The notes under the pieces: generated by a model
Seen by the model: the letters and a program-made list of their open reading frames with translations, nothing else
What the model was told of the DNA's origin: nothing
The model's database searches: none
Shown: one piece after another, positions 41,348-50,359 of the stretch
Position numbering within the stretch: position 1 is the stretch's first letter
How the letters are laid out: the number at the start of each line of letters is the position of its first letter
Translations under genes and position numbers: made by a program
Source of the DNA: Microcoleus sp. FACHB-61
GTDB lineage: Bacteria; Cyanobacteriota; Cyanobacteriia; Cyanobacteriales; Microcoleaceae
Direction of reading: 5' to 3'
Assembly: GCA_014695295.1 (NCBI GenBank)
Contig: JACJNY010000066.1
Location: 1-64,000 of the forward strand
Length of the DNA stretch: 64,000 nt

Positions 41348-43300
41348 ATGAGTCAATCAACCAATTCACCGCTATCCCAACCAGTTTCTCGAAGAACCGC
41401 CCTCAAATTCCTCGGAATCGGTGCCGCCGGCGGGCTGCTGGGCTACTCTCGATTTTCCAAGCCAGAACCCACGGTTTTTGTGCAAGATTCTCTTGACTTG
41501 CCGCGAATGCTGAATAACCGCAAAACCGTTGCAGTTGTAGGCGCAGGCTTGGCAGGGCTCGCCTGTGCTTACGAGCTCAGTCAGCGGGGTTTCGCCGTGA
41601 CGCTGCTGGACAAATCGCCGCTACTCGGCGGTAAAATTGCTAGTTGGCCGATACAAGTCGGGAACGAAAATTTTATGATGGAACACGGTTTCCACGGTTT
41701 TTTCCCGCAATACTACAACCTCAAAAGTGTGGTTGAAGAACTAGAAATTACCGATAACTTTGTATCTTTAGAATCCTACGCCGTTGTGTTTCGAGACGGC
41801 AAATACAAACCCGAAGTTTTTCGTCCAAACCATTCAGCTTTTCCCTGGAATATAGTTGACTTGGGGATATCTTCTCCCAATCGGCTCAAGTGGGGAATCG
41901 ATCTTACAAAACCCGCTCACTGGCAAGTATTTCGGGAAATCGGCGGTTTTCAAACTCAAAAAACTTTCGATCGCCTCGACAATATATCAGTTGCCGACTG
42001 GGTAAAAGGTGAATTTCCGCGCGGGCTTTATGACTTGTATTTTCTGCCTTTTGCCAAGTCCAGCCTCAACGCTCCAGACGAATTGAGCGCGGGAGAATTG
42101 ATGCAATTTTTCCACTTTTACTTTTTCGGAAATCCAGAGGGTTTGGCCTTCAACGGTACGCGGCAAGATATGGGCACGAGTTTGGTGCAGCCTATTGCCA
42201 GAGCCATTGAAAGCAAAGGCGGCAAAGTATTGACAGATGTCGCAGTCAGTGAGATTCGCTGGGAAAACGGCAAGATTGATTCTCTGAGTTACCAGTCTGG
42301 AGACGTGCAAAGTAAAATACCTTTTTGGGTGAAGCGAAACGCGCTGTTAACTGACAGCAACTCTACCGAATATTTCGGCGCAGGGGACAGCGTATTTGCG
42401 GCCGCACCGTCGGGAAAAGAGGCAATTTCTCTGAGCTGCACTCACCAAGGCTGCACTGTTCATAAACAGAACGACGGTCAATTTCACTGTCCTTGTCACG
42501 GGGCAGTTTTTGATGCCGAAGGGCGAGTTGTCAGCGGGCCTGCTCAGCGGGATTTGCCTCGATTTAAGGTAGTCGATAAAAAAGCAGATGAAATACAGTT
42601 AGCAGCAGCGGTTAACCAATCGCAGCCGCAAAAATTGGGAGAAACATTGAAGGCTGATTATTATGTTTTGGCGGCAGATGTTCCGGGGATGCAGCATTTG
42701 TTTAGTTTGGCCAGCGGTGAGGTGAATCCGCAGGTGCAGAGCCGGATCGAGAGTTTGAAAATAGCCGATCCGTTCGCGGTGGGTCGTTTTTGGTTCGATC
42801 GCGAATTTCCCTGGGAACACAGCAATTTCAGTTCGCTTTCCGGCTACAAACTGACTGACAGCATTACGCTTTACCACAAAATTCAGGATCAGTTCATCGA
42901 GTGGAATCAGAAAACTGGCGGTAGTGTAGTGGAACTGCACGCTTATTGTTACAAGGAGAAGGAATTTCCGAACCAGCAAGTTTTGCTGGCGACTTTTGAG
43001 CAAGAATTGTACGAAATTGTACCGGAATTAAAAGAGGCAAATATGCTGCACCGGGAATTGGTAAATCAAAAGAATTTCTCGGGATATCCGCCCGGTAGTT
43101 ATGCAGAAAGACCAGAAACTTGCTGCGCTGTTCCGAATCTTTTGTTTGCGGGAGATTGGGTGAAAATGCCGTTTCCTTGCGGTTTAATGGAAAGGGCGGT
43201 TAGCAGCGGTTTGTTGGCAGCTAATGCTATTTTATATCAGGAGGGTTTGCAGAGGCGATCGCTCTTGACGGTGAATCCCGAAGGCGTGTTAAAAATCTAA
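41348..43300 (+). CDS. CrtU/CruE-type FAD oxidoreductase with internal Rieske domain (carotenoid desaturase/methyltransferase-like)
   Basis: Start taken at the ATG at 41348; an in-frame ATG at 41300 adds 16 residues. 650 residues. A twin-arginine-like N-terminus (SRRTALKFLGIGAAGG) precedes an FAD dinucleotide fold (VAVVGAGLAGLACAYELS, residues 62-78) of the phytoene-desaturase superfamily. A [2Fe-2S] Rieske module is inserted, with ligands Cys364-His366 (CTHQGC) and Cys381...His384 (CPCHGAVF). The protein ends with the FAD-site closing motif (NLLFAGDWVKMPFPCGLMERAVSSG). This layout fits the CrtU/CruE family, which aromatises beta-rings by desaturation and methyl migration. The two following genes fit the same pathway. 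Confidence 0.78.
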   Translation: MSQSTNSPLSQPVSRRTALKFLGIGAAGGLLGYSRFSKPEPTVFVQDSLDLPRMLNNRKTVAVVGAGLAGLACAYELSQRGFAVTLLDKSPLLGGKIASWPIQVGNENFMMEHGFHGFFPQYYNLKSVVEELEITDNFVSLESYAVVFRDGKYKPEVFRPNHSAFPWNIVDLGISSPNRLKWGIDLTKPAHWQVFREIGGFQTQKTFDRLDNISVADWVKGEFPRGLYDLYFLPFAKSSLNAPDELSAGELMQFFHFYFFGNPEGLAFNGTRQDMGTSLVQPIARAIESKGGKVLTDVAVSEIRWENGKIDSLSYQSGDVQSKIPFWVKRNALLTDSNSTEYFGAGDSVFAAAPSGKEAISLSCTHQGCTVHKQNDGQFHCPCHGAVFDAEGRVVSGPAQRDLPRFKVVDKKADEIQLAAAVNQSQPQKLGETLKADYYVLAADVPGMQHLFSLASGEVNPQVQSRIESLKIADPFAVGRFWFDREFPWEHSNFSSLSGYKLTDSITLYHKIQDQFIEWNQKTGGSVVELHAYCYKEKEFPNQQVLLATFEQELYEIVPELKEANMLHRELVNQKNFSGYPPGSYAERPETCCAVPNLLFAGDWVKMPFPCGLMERAVSSGLLAANAILYQEGLQRRSLLTVNPEGVLKI

Positions 43301-43410
43301 CGTTTGCAGCGGGGCGGGCTTTATAAATCGTCAATTATCGGCTGCTATTCTCGGTGAAACCCGCCCCCAGCCCTACCAGTTTAGATTTTAGATTTTAGAT
43401 TTTAGATTTG

Positions 43411-43475
43411 AAGAAATGGGAATGACTGATTCAAGAAGGGTTTGGAGCTTTCCTACAGTTGCATTCTTTTTTTAA
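43411..43475. repeat. Dispersed intergenic repeat near TTAGATT heptamers, copy 1
   Basis: Shares GGGAATGAC, then A(A/G)GGTTTGGAGC and CCTACAGTTGCATT with 49881-49945 in order and spacing. TTAGATT heptamers directly precede it (43380-43410). It sits in the 306-base gap between the CrtU-like and methyltransferase genes; I see nothing else in that gap. Confidence 0.6.
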
Positions 43476-43606
43476 GATGACTTACGGTTTGCGGGGGTGG
43501 TTTCGCTGAGGGGAAAAGGCAGAGCTTGCGAACAAAAAAAATATCTGCGTTGAGGGGGGTGGATATGCGGTTAAAATATTATTGAATGAGTATAAAGCAA
43601 TAATAG

Positions 43607-44293
43607 ATGCTCAAGAGTAACTGCCAAATTCGCAATAAATCTGTAATGTTTGATGCTTTTGCAACAGAATACGATTTCGCCGCAACCTTGCAAAACCAGA
43701 ACGATTTCTTTACTAACAACCTATCGGCCAGCAAAGGTGCAGCATTAGATATTGGCTGCGGTTCGGGAATTCTTGCTTTTGAATTAGCCCAGTATTACGA
43801 TAATGTAGTCGCCGTCGATTTGTCAGCAAAAATGCTGGCGATCGCCCGTCAAAAACGCTCAGCTCCCAATATCGAATACATCCAAATGGATGCCAGTCAA
43901 TTAGCGCTCGATCGCAAATTTGATTTAATAGTTAGTGCTGCTACTTTTCACCACCTGCCAAACATCCCCGCCGCCCTCTCATCAATTAAAAAATTGTTAA
44001 ATCCGCACGGGAAAATCGTCTTTGTAGATAATATATCGGAAGTCGAGACACCTGCTACAATAAGCTACATATTAGGTGCAGCGAGAGATTTTAAGCCCGA
44101 CTGTTCCACCTACGGATTTCGCAATGCTTTAAGATTATTAAGATTTAGACTGTCGCCAAGCTGGTTGAAACATTTAGCTAGCGACAGGTATTTGTCAGAA
44201 CGGCAATTTAAAAATATTTACAGTCGTTGCTTTCCCGGCTGTTATTTTGTAAGATTGGGTTGTTTTATGGGCGTAATTTGGGAATATTTGTAA
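43607..44293 (+). CDS. Class I SAM-dependent methyltransferase
   Basis: 228 residues. Motif I is LDIGCGSGILAFELAQ (~46-61), then an acidic residue in VAVDLSAKML, motif II-like FDLIVSAATFHHLPNIP and motif III-like GKIVFVDNISE. This is the UbiE/Methyltransf_11 type. Its stop overlaps the ATG of the Rieske oxygenase (TAATG), so the two are translationally coupled. With the CrtU-like gene upstream, a role on a carotenoid or its carboxyl group is plausible, but the family is broad and no substrate can be read. Confidence 0.85.
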   Translation: MLKSNCQIRNKSVMFDAFATEYDFAATLQNQNDFFTNNLSASKGAALDIGCGSGILAFELAQYYDNVVAVDLSAKMLAIARQKRSAPNIEYIQMDASQLALDRKFDLIVSAATFHHLPNIPAALSSIKKLLNPHGKIVFVDNISEVETPATISYILGAARDFKPDCSTYGFRNALRLLRFRLSPSWLKHLASDRYLSERQFKNIYSRCFPGCYFVRLGCFMGVIWEYL

Positions 44294-45363
44294 TGCAAAA
44301 CAACGCGATAAAATCGGTAGCTGCAAGGAAACAAAAAACTCACATCCGCCAGTTGGGCATTAATCTCGATCGGTGGTATGCAATCGCCCGCAGCACCGAG
44401 GTGCAAACTCAGCCGCTAGCTGCGAAAATCTGGAATCGGGCGATCGTACTTTTCCGCGACAGTGCAGGCAAAATCAACGCTTTAGAAGATAGATGTCCGC
44501 ACCGGCAAGTTAAACTCAGCCACGGCCAAGTTAAAGGCGATTTAATCGAATGTGCTTACCACGGATGGCGCTTAAATGCAAGGGGAGAATGCGCCGAAGT
44601 CGATTATTTAGCAGAAAATCAAAAGCTACCTAAGTGCAAAATTCGCTCCTATCCAGTCCAGGAAAACAACGGTTTTATCTGGCTGTTTCCCGGCGACGAA
44701 ACGCAAGCCGAAAAAATAGATTTATTGGATTTGCCAGAGTGGGAACATCTCAATTATATTGCCACTGTTTCAGTCATCGACTGTCAGGCACACTATTCAT
44801 TTTTAATTGAAAACTTGATGGATATGTACCACGGGCACTTGCACGATGATTGGCAAGCTTGGGCAAATCCGGTGTTAGATACTTTAGAAGAAAACGAGCA
44901 TCAAGTAACTGCTCGCTATCAGGCAGAAAGTTATTACAAAATAGATAAAATTTGGTCAATTTCTCAGTTATTTTTTAAGTCTTTGCGCCGACTGCACCCG
45001 GAACCGCTGGAGGTGAGCTATATTTACCCGCACTGGGTTTCAAATTTGGGAAGCGACTTTAAGATTTACTGCTTGGTTTGTCCGGTGAGCGAGACAGCAA
45101 CTCGCGCTTATTTAATTCATTTTACCTCATTAAATGCGTTTTGGCGGCTGCACAAATTGCCTGTTTGGTTTCGCAAGTTTATCAAAGATAGTTGTTTCGG
45201 TGCTGCTCAAAAGTTATTAGATGGTTTGGTGCGGCAGGATGTGTTAATGATTGAGGAAGAACAGCAGGCTTTTTTGCAGAATTCAGAAAGAAAGAGTTAT
45301 GAATTAAATCGGGCTTTAGCCAGCGTGCAAAAGTTGATGAGAAGTCAGGCAGAAAATGGATAA
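44293..45363 (+). CDS. Rieske [2Fe-2S] oxygenase, PaO/CruH-like
   Basis: Start at 44293, overlapping the methyltransferase stop by one base; the frame extends 22 codons upstream within that gene. 356 residues. Rieske ligands Cys68-His70 (DRCPHRQV) and Cys87-His90 (ECAYHGW) are followed by a mononuclear-iron site in ENLMDMYHGHLHDDW (Asp177, His180, His184). The fold is that of pheophorbide-a-oxygenase-type hydroxylases. CruH of the synechoxanthin pathway oxidises methyl groups of an aromatic carotenoid; the context next to a CrtU/CruE-like gene suggests a similar step here. It could instead act on another pigment or sterol-like substrate. Confidence 0.85.
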   Translation: MQNNAIKSVAARKQKTHIRQLGINLDRWYAIARSTEVQTQPLAAKIWNRAIVLFRDSAGKINALEDRCPHRQVKLSHGQVKGDLIECAYHGWRLNARGECAEVDYLAENQKLPKCKIRSYPVQENNGFIWLFPGDETQAEKIDLLDLPEWEHLNYIATVSVIDCQAHYSFLIENLMDMYHGHLHDDWQAWANPVLDTLEENEHQVTARYQAESYYKIDKIWSISQLFFKSLRRLHPEPLEVSYIYPHWVSNLGSDFKIYCLVCPVSETATRAYLIHFTSLNAFWRLHKLPVWFRKFIKDSCFGAAQKLLDGLVRQDVLMIEEEQQAFLQNSERKSYELNRALASVQKLMRSQAENG

Positions 45364-45522
45364 TTCAGTCACAGATTGAAACCTGCGGTGGGACGAATGA
45401 AACCAGCCTGCACAGGCTAAGTTGAGAGTTCGCCTTTCCAAGCTTGAGCATGGTATTCTAGCAACAGGGAAAATTGACTTTCGGGAAGCAATTACCAACC
45501 ACACCTAACACAGGAACCAAGC

Positions 45523-47205
45523 ATGAACCGTGTAAGCATCAAGGGTGAGGAACACCCCATTAGAAAAATCTTTAGCGATGACTTTATGTTCACCATTCCT
45601 CTCTACCAGCGTCCTTATGCTTGGACAAATGAGCAAGCTGGAGAACTGCTGGAAGACCTGCTAACATCATTGGGAGATGGTAACGACACGATTGATAAAC
45701 TCAACCCGTACTTTCTAGGCAGCATTGTTTTGATCAAATCGGAGCAGCCAGATGCTGAAATTGTAGATGGTCAGCAACGTCTAACAACTCTCACCATACT
45801 ACTAGCTGCTCTCAGAGCATCATTGCCAACAGAACACGCCAATGACTTGACCACTTATCTATACCAAAAAGGCAGCTTAATCGCGGGTATAGATAATCGT
45901 TACCGTCTGACTTTGCGCGAGCGAGATGCAGAATTTTTCAAGGAATATATTCAAAATGAAGGTGGTATTAACAAGCTCAAAAACTTGAACAATGCTGAGC
46001 TGATGGATACTCAGAAGCTTATTAAACAAAATGCACATTTATTCTGGCAACGTTTGCAGACTATCGCGGAATCCCACCGTATACGTCTTGCCCAGTTCCT
46101 CATTACCCAGTGCTTCTTGGTAGTCGTTTCTACGCCTGACTTTGACTCTGCATATCGGATATTTTCTGTGTTGAACAACAGGGGATTGGATCTCTCCATA
46201 ACTGATATCTTGAAAGCGGACATTATCGGAAAAATACCCGAAAGCCAACAAGAAAAATATACTATAAAGTGGGAAGATACCGAGGAGAATCTGGGACGCG
46301 AGTTATTCAAAGACTTGTTTTCTCATATTCGGATGATTAAGGAAAAGAAAAAACTTAGCAAGAGTATCCTTAAAGAGTTTCAGGAAAACATCAATCCTGC
46401 CGCAGGGTCTCAGCAATTCATTGATGAAATTTTATATCCTTATGCTAAGGCTTTTTCCGAAATTCAAAAGTTAACCTATGAAAGCGAGCGGCGTGCCGAG
46501 GAAATTAATCAACTATTTAAATGGTTAAACAAAATTGATAATTTTGACTGGATACCGCCTGCGATTCTCTACCTGTCGCGCAACCGTAATAACCCCGATA
46601 ATTTGGTGCGTTTCTTTATAGATTTAGACCGCCTAGCAGCAGGTTTAATGATTGTCCGCGCCAATATCAATGAACGCATTGAACGTTACAGCAGATTGCT
46701 TACTGCTATTGAGCAAGAGGAAGATTTATTCAATTCCTATTCACCGCTCCAGTTTACTCCAGAAGAGTCGAACAATATCCTTAGAGTCCTCGATAGTGAC
46801 CTTTACCTAATTCAAAAAATTCGTCGTTATGTCTTGGTACGCCTAGATGCTGCTCTGTCAGAAGGTGAAGCATCTTACAACTTCTCCAACATTACTGTCG
46901 AGCACGTACTTCCCCAAAATCCAGGGGCTAATAGTGAGTGGATGAAGTGGTTTCCTAGTCAGGAAGAGCGCGATCAATATGTGCATCGTCTTGGGAACTT
47001 AGTTTTGCTATCTTCTGCGAAAAACACTCTGGCACAAAATTATGATTTTGATGTAAAAAAACAGAAGTATTTCACTACTAAGACAGGTGTTTCACCCTTT
47101 GCACTTACTACCCAAGTGCTGCGGGAACAGGAATGGACGCCAGAAGTAATCGCTCGACGACAGAAAGAGCTGATTAATGTTCTCAAGAATCTTTGGCGCT
47201 TATAG
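45523..47205 (+). CDS. DUF262/DUF1524 (GmrSD-like) putative modification-dependent nuclease
   Basis: 560 residues. The DUF262 part (~10-250) has IPLYQRPYAW (25-34) and VDGQQRLTTL (81-90), the ParB/Srx-fold DGQQR signature that binds and hydrolyses nucleotides. The C-terminal DUF1524 part (~440-550) has the His-Me finger motif VEHVLPQNP (His461) and HRLGNLVLLSSAKN. Fused GmrS+GmrD proteins are type IV restriction enzymes that cut phage DNA with modified bases; related forms occur in BREX (BrxU). It stands alone here, with AGGA before the ATG. Antiphage activity is inferred from family. Confidence 0.88.
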   Translation: MNRVSIKGEEHPIRKIFSDDFMFTIPLYQRPYAWTNEQAGELLEDLLTSLGDGNDTIDKLNPYFLGSIVLIKSEQPDAEIVDGQQRLTTLTILLAALRASLPTEHANDLTTYLYQKGSLIAGIDNRYRLTLRERDAEFFKEYIQNEGGINKLKNLNNAELMDTQKLIKQNAHLFWQRLQTIAESHRIRLAQFLITQCFLVVVSTPDFDSAYRIFSVLNNRGLDLSITDILKADIIGKIPESQQEKYTIKWEDTEENLGRELFKDLFSHIRMIKEKKKLSKSILKEFQENINPAAGSQQFIDEILYPYAKAFSEIQKLTYESERRAEEINQLFKWLNKIDNFDWIPPAILYLSRNRNNPDNLVRFFIDLDRLAAGLMIVRANINERIERYSRLLTAIEQEEDLFNSYSPLQFTPEESNNILRVLDSDLYLIQKIRRYVLVRLDAALSEGEASYNFSNITVEHVLPQNPGANSEWMKWFPSQEERDQYVHRLGNLVLLSSAKNTLAQNYDFDVKKQKYFTTKTGVSPFALTTQVLREQEWTPEVIARRQKELINVLKNLWRL

Positions 47206-47307
47206 GATAATTGAATTTGATATCAAATCGCTCTTATCTGTCCATCAGCACAAAACCATCTGCGTCCATCTGCGGTCAAAAAAATCTAAATTCCGCCAGC
47301 ACAAACT

Positions 47308-47781
47308 TTACTTTTTAGGTTGCTGCTTCTGGTAAACGCTGATAACTTTATCGGCATAAGTAGCAGTTGCCCCACTTTTACAAGCTGCGGAGTCCCCTGT
47401 CATCCACCAGCAAGCGGCGCGGCGTACAGCGGTTAATTCATTGTTGCTGCTAGCTTTGTATTCGTCGCGCAGCAAATCGCCTACGATACAGGTAACAATT
47501 GATTTAGCTTTTGTCGCGTCGGCCTCAAATTGTTGCGGTGTTAAATCTTGTTTGGTACAGAATTTTGCCCAGCGGGAAATATTGCCCGGTAAAACTTGCC
47601 ACTGACTGTACATTCCGTCATTTGCGGCTTGTGGCGGGGCGGCTTGTCGCAGCGCTTCTACAAGGGCGGAAACTTGCGCGTCGGTGACTGCTTGCGCTGT
47701 GGCTGGAAGTGCTTGCAATCCGAGGCTAATTATCAGGCTGCCGAATAGTAGATTGGTTTTTGCGATCGATTTAAAATTCAT
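47308..47781 (-). CDS. Small secreted protein, unknown function
   Basis: 157 residues. A clear signal peptide (TNLLFGSLIISLGLQALPAT, cleavage after AQA near residue 31) precedes a helical domain with four cysteines (KFCTK, VTCIV, AACWW, AACKS) likely paired in the periplasm. Conserved-looking motifs are WQVLPGNISRWAKFC and RRAACWWMTGD. No domain is recognised. It is alone on the minus strand between plus-strand genes. Confidence 0.75.
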   Translation of the reverse strand: MNFKSIAKTNLLFGSLIISLGLQALPATAQAVTDAQVSALVEALRQAAPPQAANDGMYSQWQVLPGNISRWAKFCTKQDLTPQQFEADATKAKSIVTCIVGDLLRDEYKASSNNELTAVRRAACWWMTGDSAACKSGATATYADKVISVYQKQQPKK

Positions 47782-47932
47782 TCACAATGCCCTGTTTGAT
47801 TTAAACTTTGTTTCCTCAAACAAGGTTTACTATTTTGTCGCTCGAATACCTCTGTCTTAAGTATGATTTGCTTGTTGAATGGACTGTCGATCGCACTTAC
47901 CAGAGAAATTGTTAATCAAGTACGATAAAATC

Positions 47933-48277
47933 ATGGAAGTACAACCCCGAGAAATTCGACGTTACACTACAGCAGAGGGTAGGGAACCATTCACCGAGTG
48001 GCTTGATGCCCTCCGCGATCGGAATGTTAGAGTTAGAATCAAATCTAGCCTTGACCGAGTTGATCAATGTAATCTCGGAGATTTCAAGTCAGTGGGACAA
48101 TGAGTTTTTGAACTCAGAATTAATTATGGCCCGGGCTACCGCGTCTACTTCGGACAAGTCGGCTTGATAATTGTGGTCATCCTCATAGCTGGGGATAAAA
48201 GCACCCAAGAACAGAACATTCGACAAGCTATAGAATACTGGACAGATTATGAAAAACGTGAAAGCACCGACAAGTGA
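47933..48277 (+). pseudogene. RelE/HigB-type toxin gene with in-frame nonsense codon
   Basis: Frame MEVQPREIRRYTTAEGREPF ... FKSVGQ, TGA, VFELRINYGPGYRVYFGQVG ... QNIRQAIEYWTDYEKRE. Apart from TGA at 48101-48103 the whole 115-codon frame is intact and matches the Gp49-like/HigB toxin family (PF05973). Related proteins have SVG(E)GVFELR at this point, so one G-to-T change (GGA to TGA) explains the stop. Lost residues include the GYRVYF catalytic strand, so the toxin should be dead unless the stop is read through or is a sequencing error. It overlaps the antitoxin start. Confidence 0.85.
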
Positions 48278-48644
48278 TAGCTACCGCGAGTACCTAATTG
48301 AATCTCTCCACGAGCCGGAAGAAGCTGCTGGTTTTATCGGCGCTATCTTGGAAGAAAAAGACCCTGAACCCGCACTTTTGAGAAATGCCATCCGAAAGGT
48401 GATTGAGGCTCGAATCAAGATGAATACTCTTTCGGAGTCAGCAAAACAGCATCACGAAAAACTCGACAAGATGCTGAGTGAAAGTGCAGGTTCGGAAATC
48501 TATAGTTTGGTAGAATTGCTCGAAGCATTAGGATTTAAACTAGAAATTACTGTCGCAGATACTGAGTTGTCGGCTGACTCGGAATCAACGGATTTTGGGG
48601 AATCAGAATTATCGCCCGAACCAGTAGTAATTAATCCCAGTTAA
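48249..48644 (+). CDS. Antitoxin of HigA/HI1420-like addiction module
   Basis: 131 residues. YREYLIESLHEPEEAAGFIG and ILEEKDPEPALLRNAIRKVI, then SESAGSEIYSLVELLEALGF, follow the HI1420-type antidote pattern, with a helix-turn-helix in the second half. The helix-turn-helix region is shortened relative to classical members. The C-terminal ~30 residues are acidic and Ser-rich. It overlaps the toxin frame by 29 bases. It survives intact beside a broken toxin, which is expected if loss of the toxin was tolerated first. Confidence 0.78.
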   Translation: MKNVKAPTSDSYREYLIESLHEPEEAAGFIGAILEEKDPEPALLRNAIRKVIEARIKMNTLSESAKQHHEKLDKMLSESAGSEIYSLVELLEALGFKLEITVADTELSADSESTDFGESELSPEPVVINPS

Positions 48645-48660
48645 TGAGTAAGTCGCGCCC

Positions 48661-49860
48661 TCACCCTTTCATCACAAAGTCTAACAATCGGTGAGCCATT
48701 TCTAGCTTGCTGCAAGAGGCTATTTCTACTTGCTTGCCGGCGGCATTAATTAATATTGCTTGATTGGTATTGCTGCCGAAACCAGCACCTATTTGATCGA
48801 TCGGGTTTGCGGCAATTACATCCAGTTTCTTTGTCCGCAATTTCTCCAAAGCTGGCTTGACAATATCCCCAGTTTGTGCTGCAAACCCGATTAATTTTTG
48901 GTGCGGCTGTTTCAACTTTCCCAACTCTGCCACAATATCCGCTACCGGTGCCAACGGTAAACAATTCGGGAGCGATCGCTTTGGCAATTTTTCACTACTG
49001 TACTCGGCAGGCCTCACATCCGCTACCGCCGCAGCCATCACCGTCAAATCCGCATCGTGAAAGCATTGCAGCATCGCCTGCCGCATTTCTTGTGCACTGG
49101 CAACTGCGATCGCCCGCACACCTGAGAGCGGCAATTCGCCAGTTATACTGTGTACCAGCGTCACTGTCGCGCCGCGGTGCTGTGCAGCTTGCGCCAAAGC
49201 TATACCCATTTTGCCACTGGAAGGATTGCCGATAAACCGCACCGGATCGAGGTGTTCCCGCGTTCCTCCCGCACTGATCAACACCCTAATGCCCGCTAAA
49301 TCTCGATCGCCCTTGGCATACAACAGCGATTCAATATGAGGCAAAATCTCATAAGGTTCTGCCATCCGGCCGACACCCGCGCGATCGCACGCCAGCATTC
49401 CCGCCCCCGGATTCGCAGCATGATAGCGCCGATAAGTCAACACTTCCCGCCAATTCCGCTGCACCGCCGGCTGTTCCCACATATCCGTATTCATCGCCGG
49501 TGCCAGCAAAATTGGGCAATTAGAAGCTAAGACAGTATTAGTCAGCAAATTATCAGCAAAACCCCCCGCCAACTTAGCCAAAGTATTAGCTGTCAGGGGA
49601 GCAATAACAAAAACTTCCGCCCATTCTCCCAGTTGAATATGCAGTGGGCGCCCGTGACTTGGTTGCCAAAAATCTTTGTCAGTAAAAGCAGGATGGCGGC
49701 AGAGAGTAGCAAAAGTCAAAGGCGTGACAAACTCCCCGGCCGCATCAGTAAGAATAGCTTTAACTTCAGCTCCAGCTTTCGCTAAAGTTGAAACTACTTC
49801 GCAAACTTTATAAGTCGCAATCCCGCCGCTAACGCCGATTAAAATTCGTCTGCCCTTCAT
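48661..49860 (-). CDS. coaBC: Bifunctional phosphopantothenoylcysteine decarboxylase/phosphopantothenate-cysteine ligase
   Basis: 399 residues, both halves complete. The N-terminal CoaC flavoprotein (1-190) has [36 protein letters not shown] and [13 protein letters not shown], with a conserved Cys in [13 protein letters not shown]. The C-terminal CoaB (195-399) has [34 protein letters not shown], and GFAAQTGD with the [10 protein letters not shown] substrate-lid region. It makes 4'-phosphopantetheine from 4'-phosphopantothenate and cysteine using CTP, in CoA synthesis. It is convergent with the antitoxin gene, 16 bases apart. Confidence 0.97.
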   Translation of the reverse strand: MKGRRILIGVSGGIATYKVCEVVSTLAKAGAEVKAILTDAAGEFVTPLTFATLCRHPAFTDKDFWQPSHGRPLHIQLGEWAEVFVIAPLTANTLAKLAGGFADNLLTNTVLASNCPILLAPAMNTDMWEQPAVQRNWREVLTYRRYHAANPGAGMLACDRAGVGRMAEPYEILPHIESLLYAKGDRDLAGIRVLISAGGTREHLDPVRFIGNPSSGKMGIALAQAAQHRGATVTLVHSITGELPLSGVRAIAVASAQEMRQAMLQCFHDADLTVMAAAVADVRPAEYSSEKLPKRSLPNCLPLAPVADIVAELGKLKQPHQKLIGFAAQTGDIVKPALEKLRTKKLDVIAANPIDQIGAGFGSNTNQAILINAAGKQVEIASCSKLEMAHRLLDFVMKG

Positions 49861-49880
49861 GTCATACGGTTTTATAATTC

Positions 49881-49945
49881 AAGAATTGGGAATGACCTAT
49901 CGCTACCAAGGTTTGGAGCACGGGCCTACAGTTGCATTTTTTTTG
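49881..49945. repeat. Dispersed intergenic repeat, copy 2
   Basis: Counterpart of 43411-43475: TGGGAATGAC, AAGGTTTGGAGC and CCTACAGTTGCATTTTTTT in the same order. It lies just upstream of coaBC, within a gap otherwise lacking features. Confidence 0.6.
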
Positions 49946-50101
49946 AAAGTCGTATCATTTTTTCATAAATAAAAAAGAATCAAGAAAGAAGTTGACATAA
50001 AAACAGACAAAAATCCATAACTCATCTGTTCAATCGGCAACAAAATATGCTGCTCACTTCTTCCTCAATTCCGTCGAAATTTTTGAGCTAGATTTTTAAG
50101 G

Positions 50102-50314
50102 CTATGCTTCGTCGTAGGCTTCCATATCCAGAAGGTGGAGATAAGGTTCAACCAGCTCCGGCCGCTGAAAAGCAAGCGATCGCAACAAATGCCAATCATT
50201 CAATCCCTCAAAAGGATCTGCATAATCGTCCACTTCCAAACGAACAGCCAATTCTGCCACGTCCTGAGAAGTAAGTACAGCTATATCGCGCGATGCTTTG
50301 GTTAAAGTTTTCAT
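50102..50314 (-). CDS. DUF2555 family cyanobacterial protein
   Basis: 70 residues, soluble and acidic. VAELAVRLEVDDYADPFEGL, DWHLLRSLAFQRPELVEPYL and HLLDMEAYDEA match the conserved cyanobacterial DUF2555 pattern end to end. GGGG precedes the ATG. No catalytic residues are apparent; it is probably an adaptor-sized protein. It is transcribed in the same direction as the hydrolase upstream with a 45-base gap, so the two may form an operon. Confidence 0.85.
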   Translation of the reverse strand: MKTLTKASRDIAVLTSQDVAELAVRLEVDDYADPFEGLNDWHLLRSLAFQRPELVEPYLHLLDMEAYDEA

Positions 50315-50359
50315 TTTTTTCCCCTGCCCGAGACTTCCGCCATACTATATCCTAGGCCT

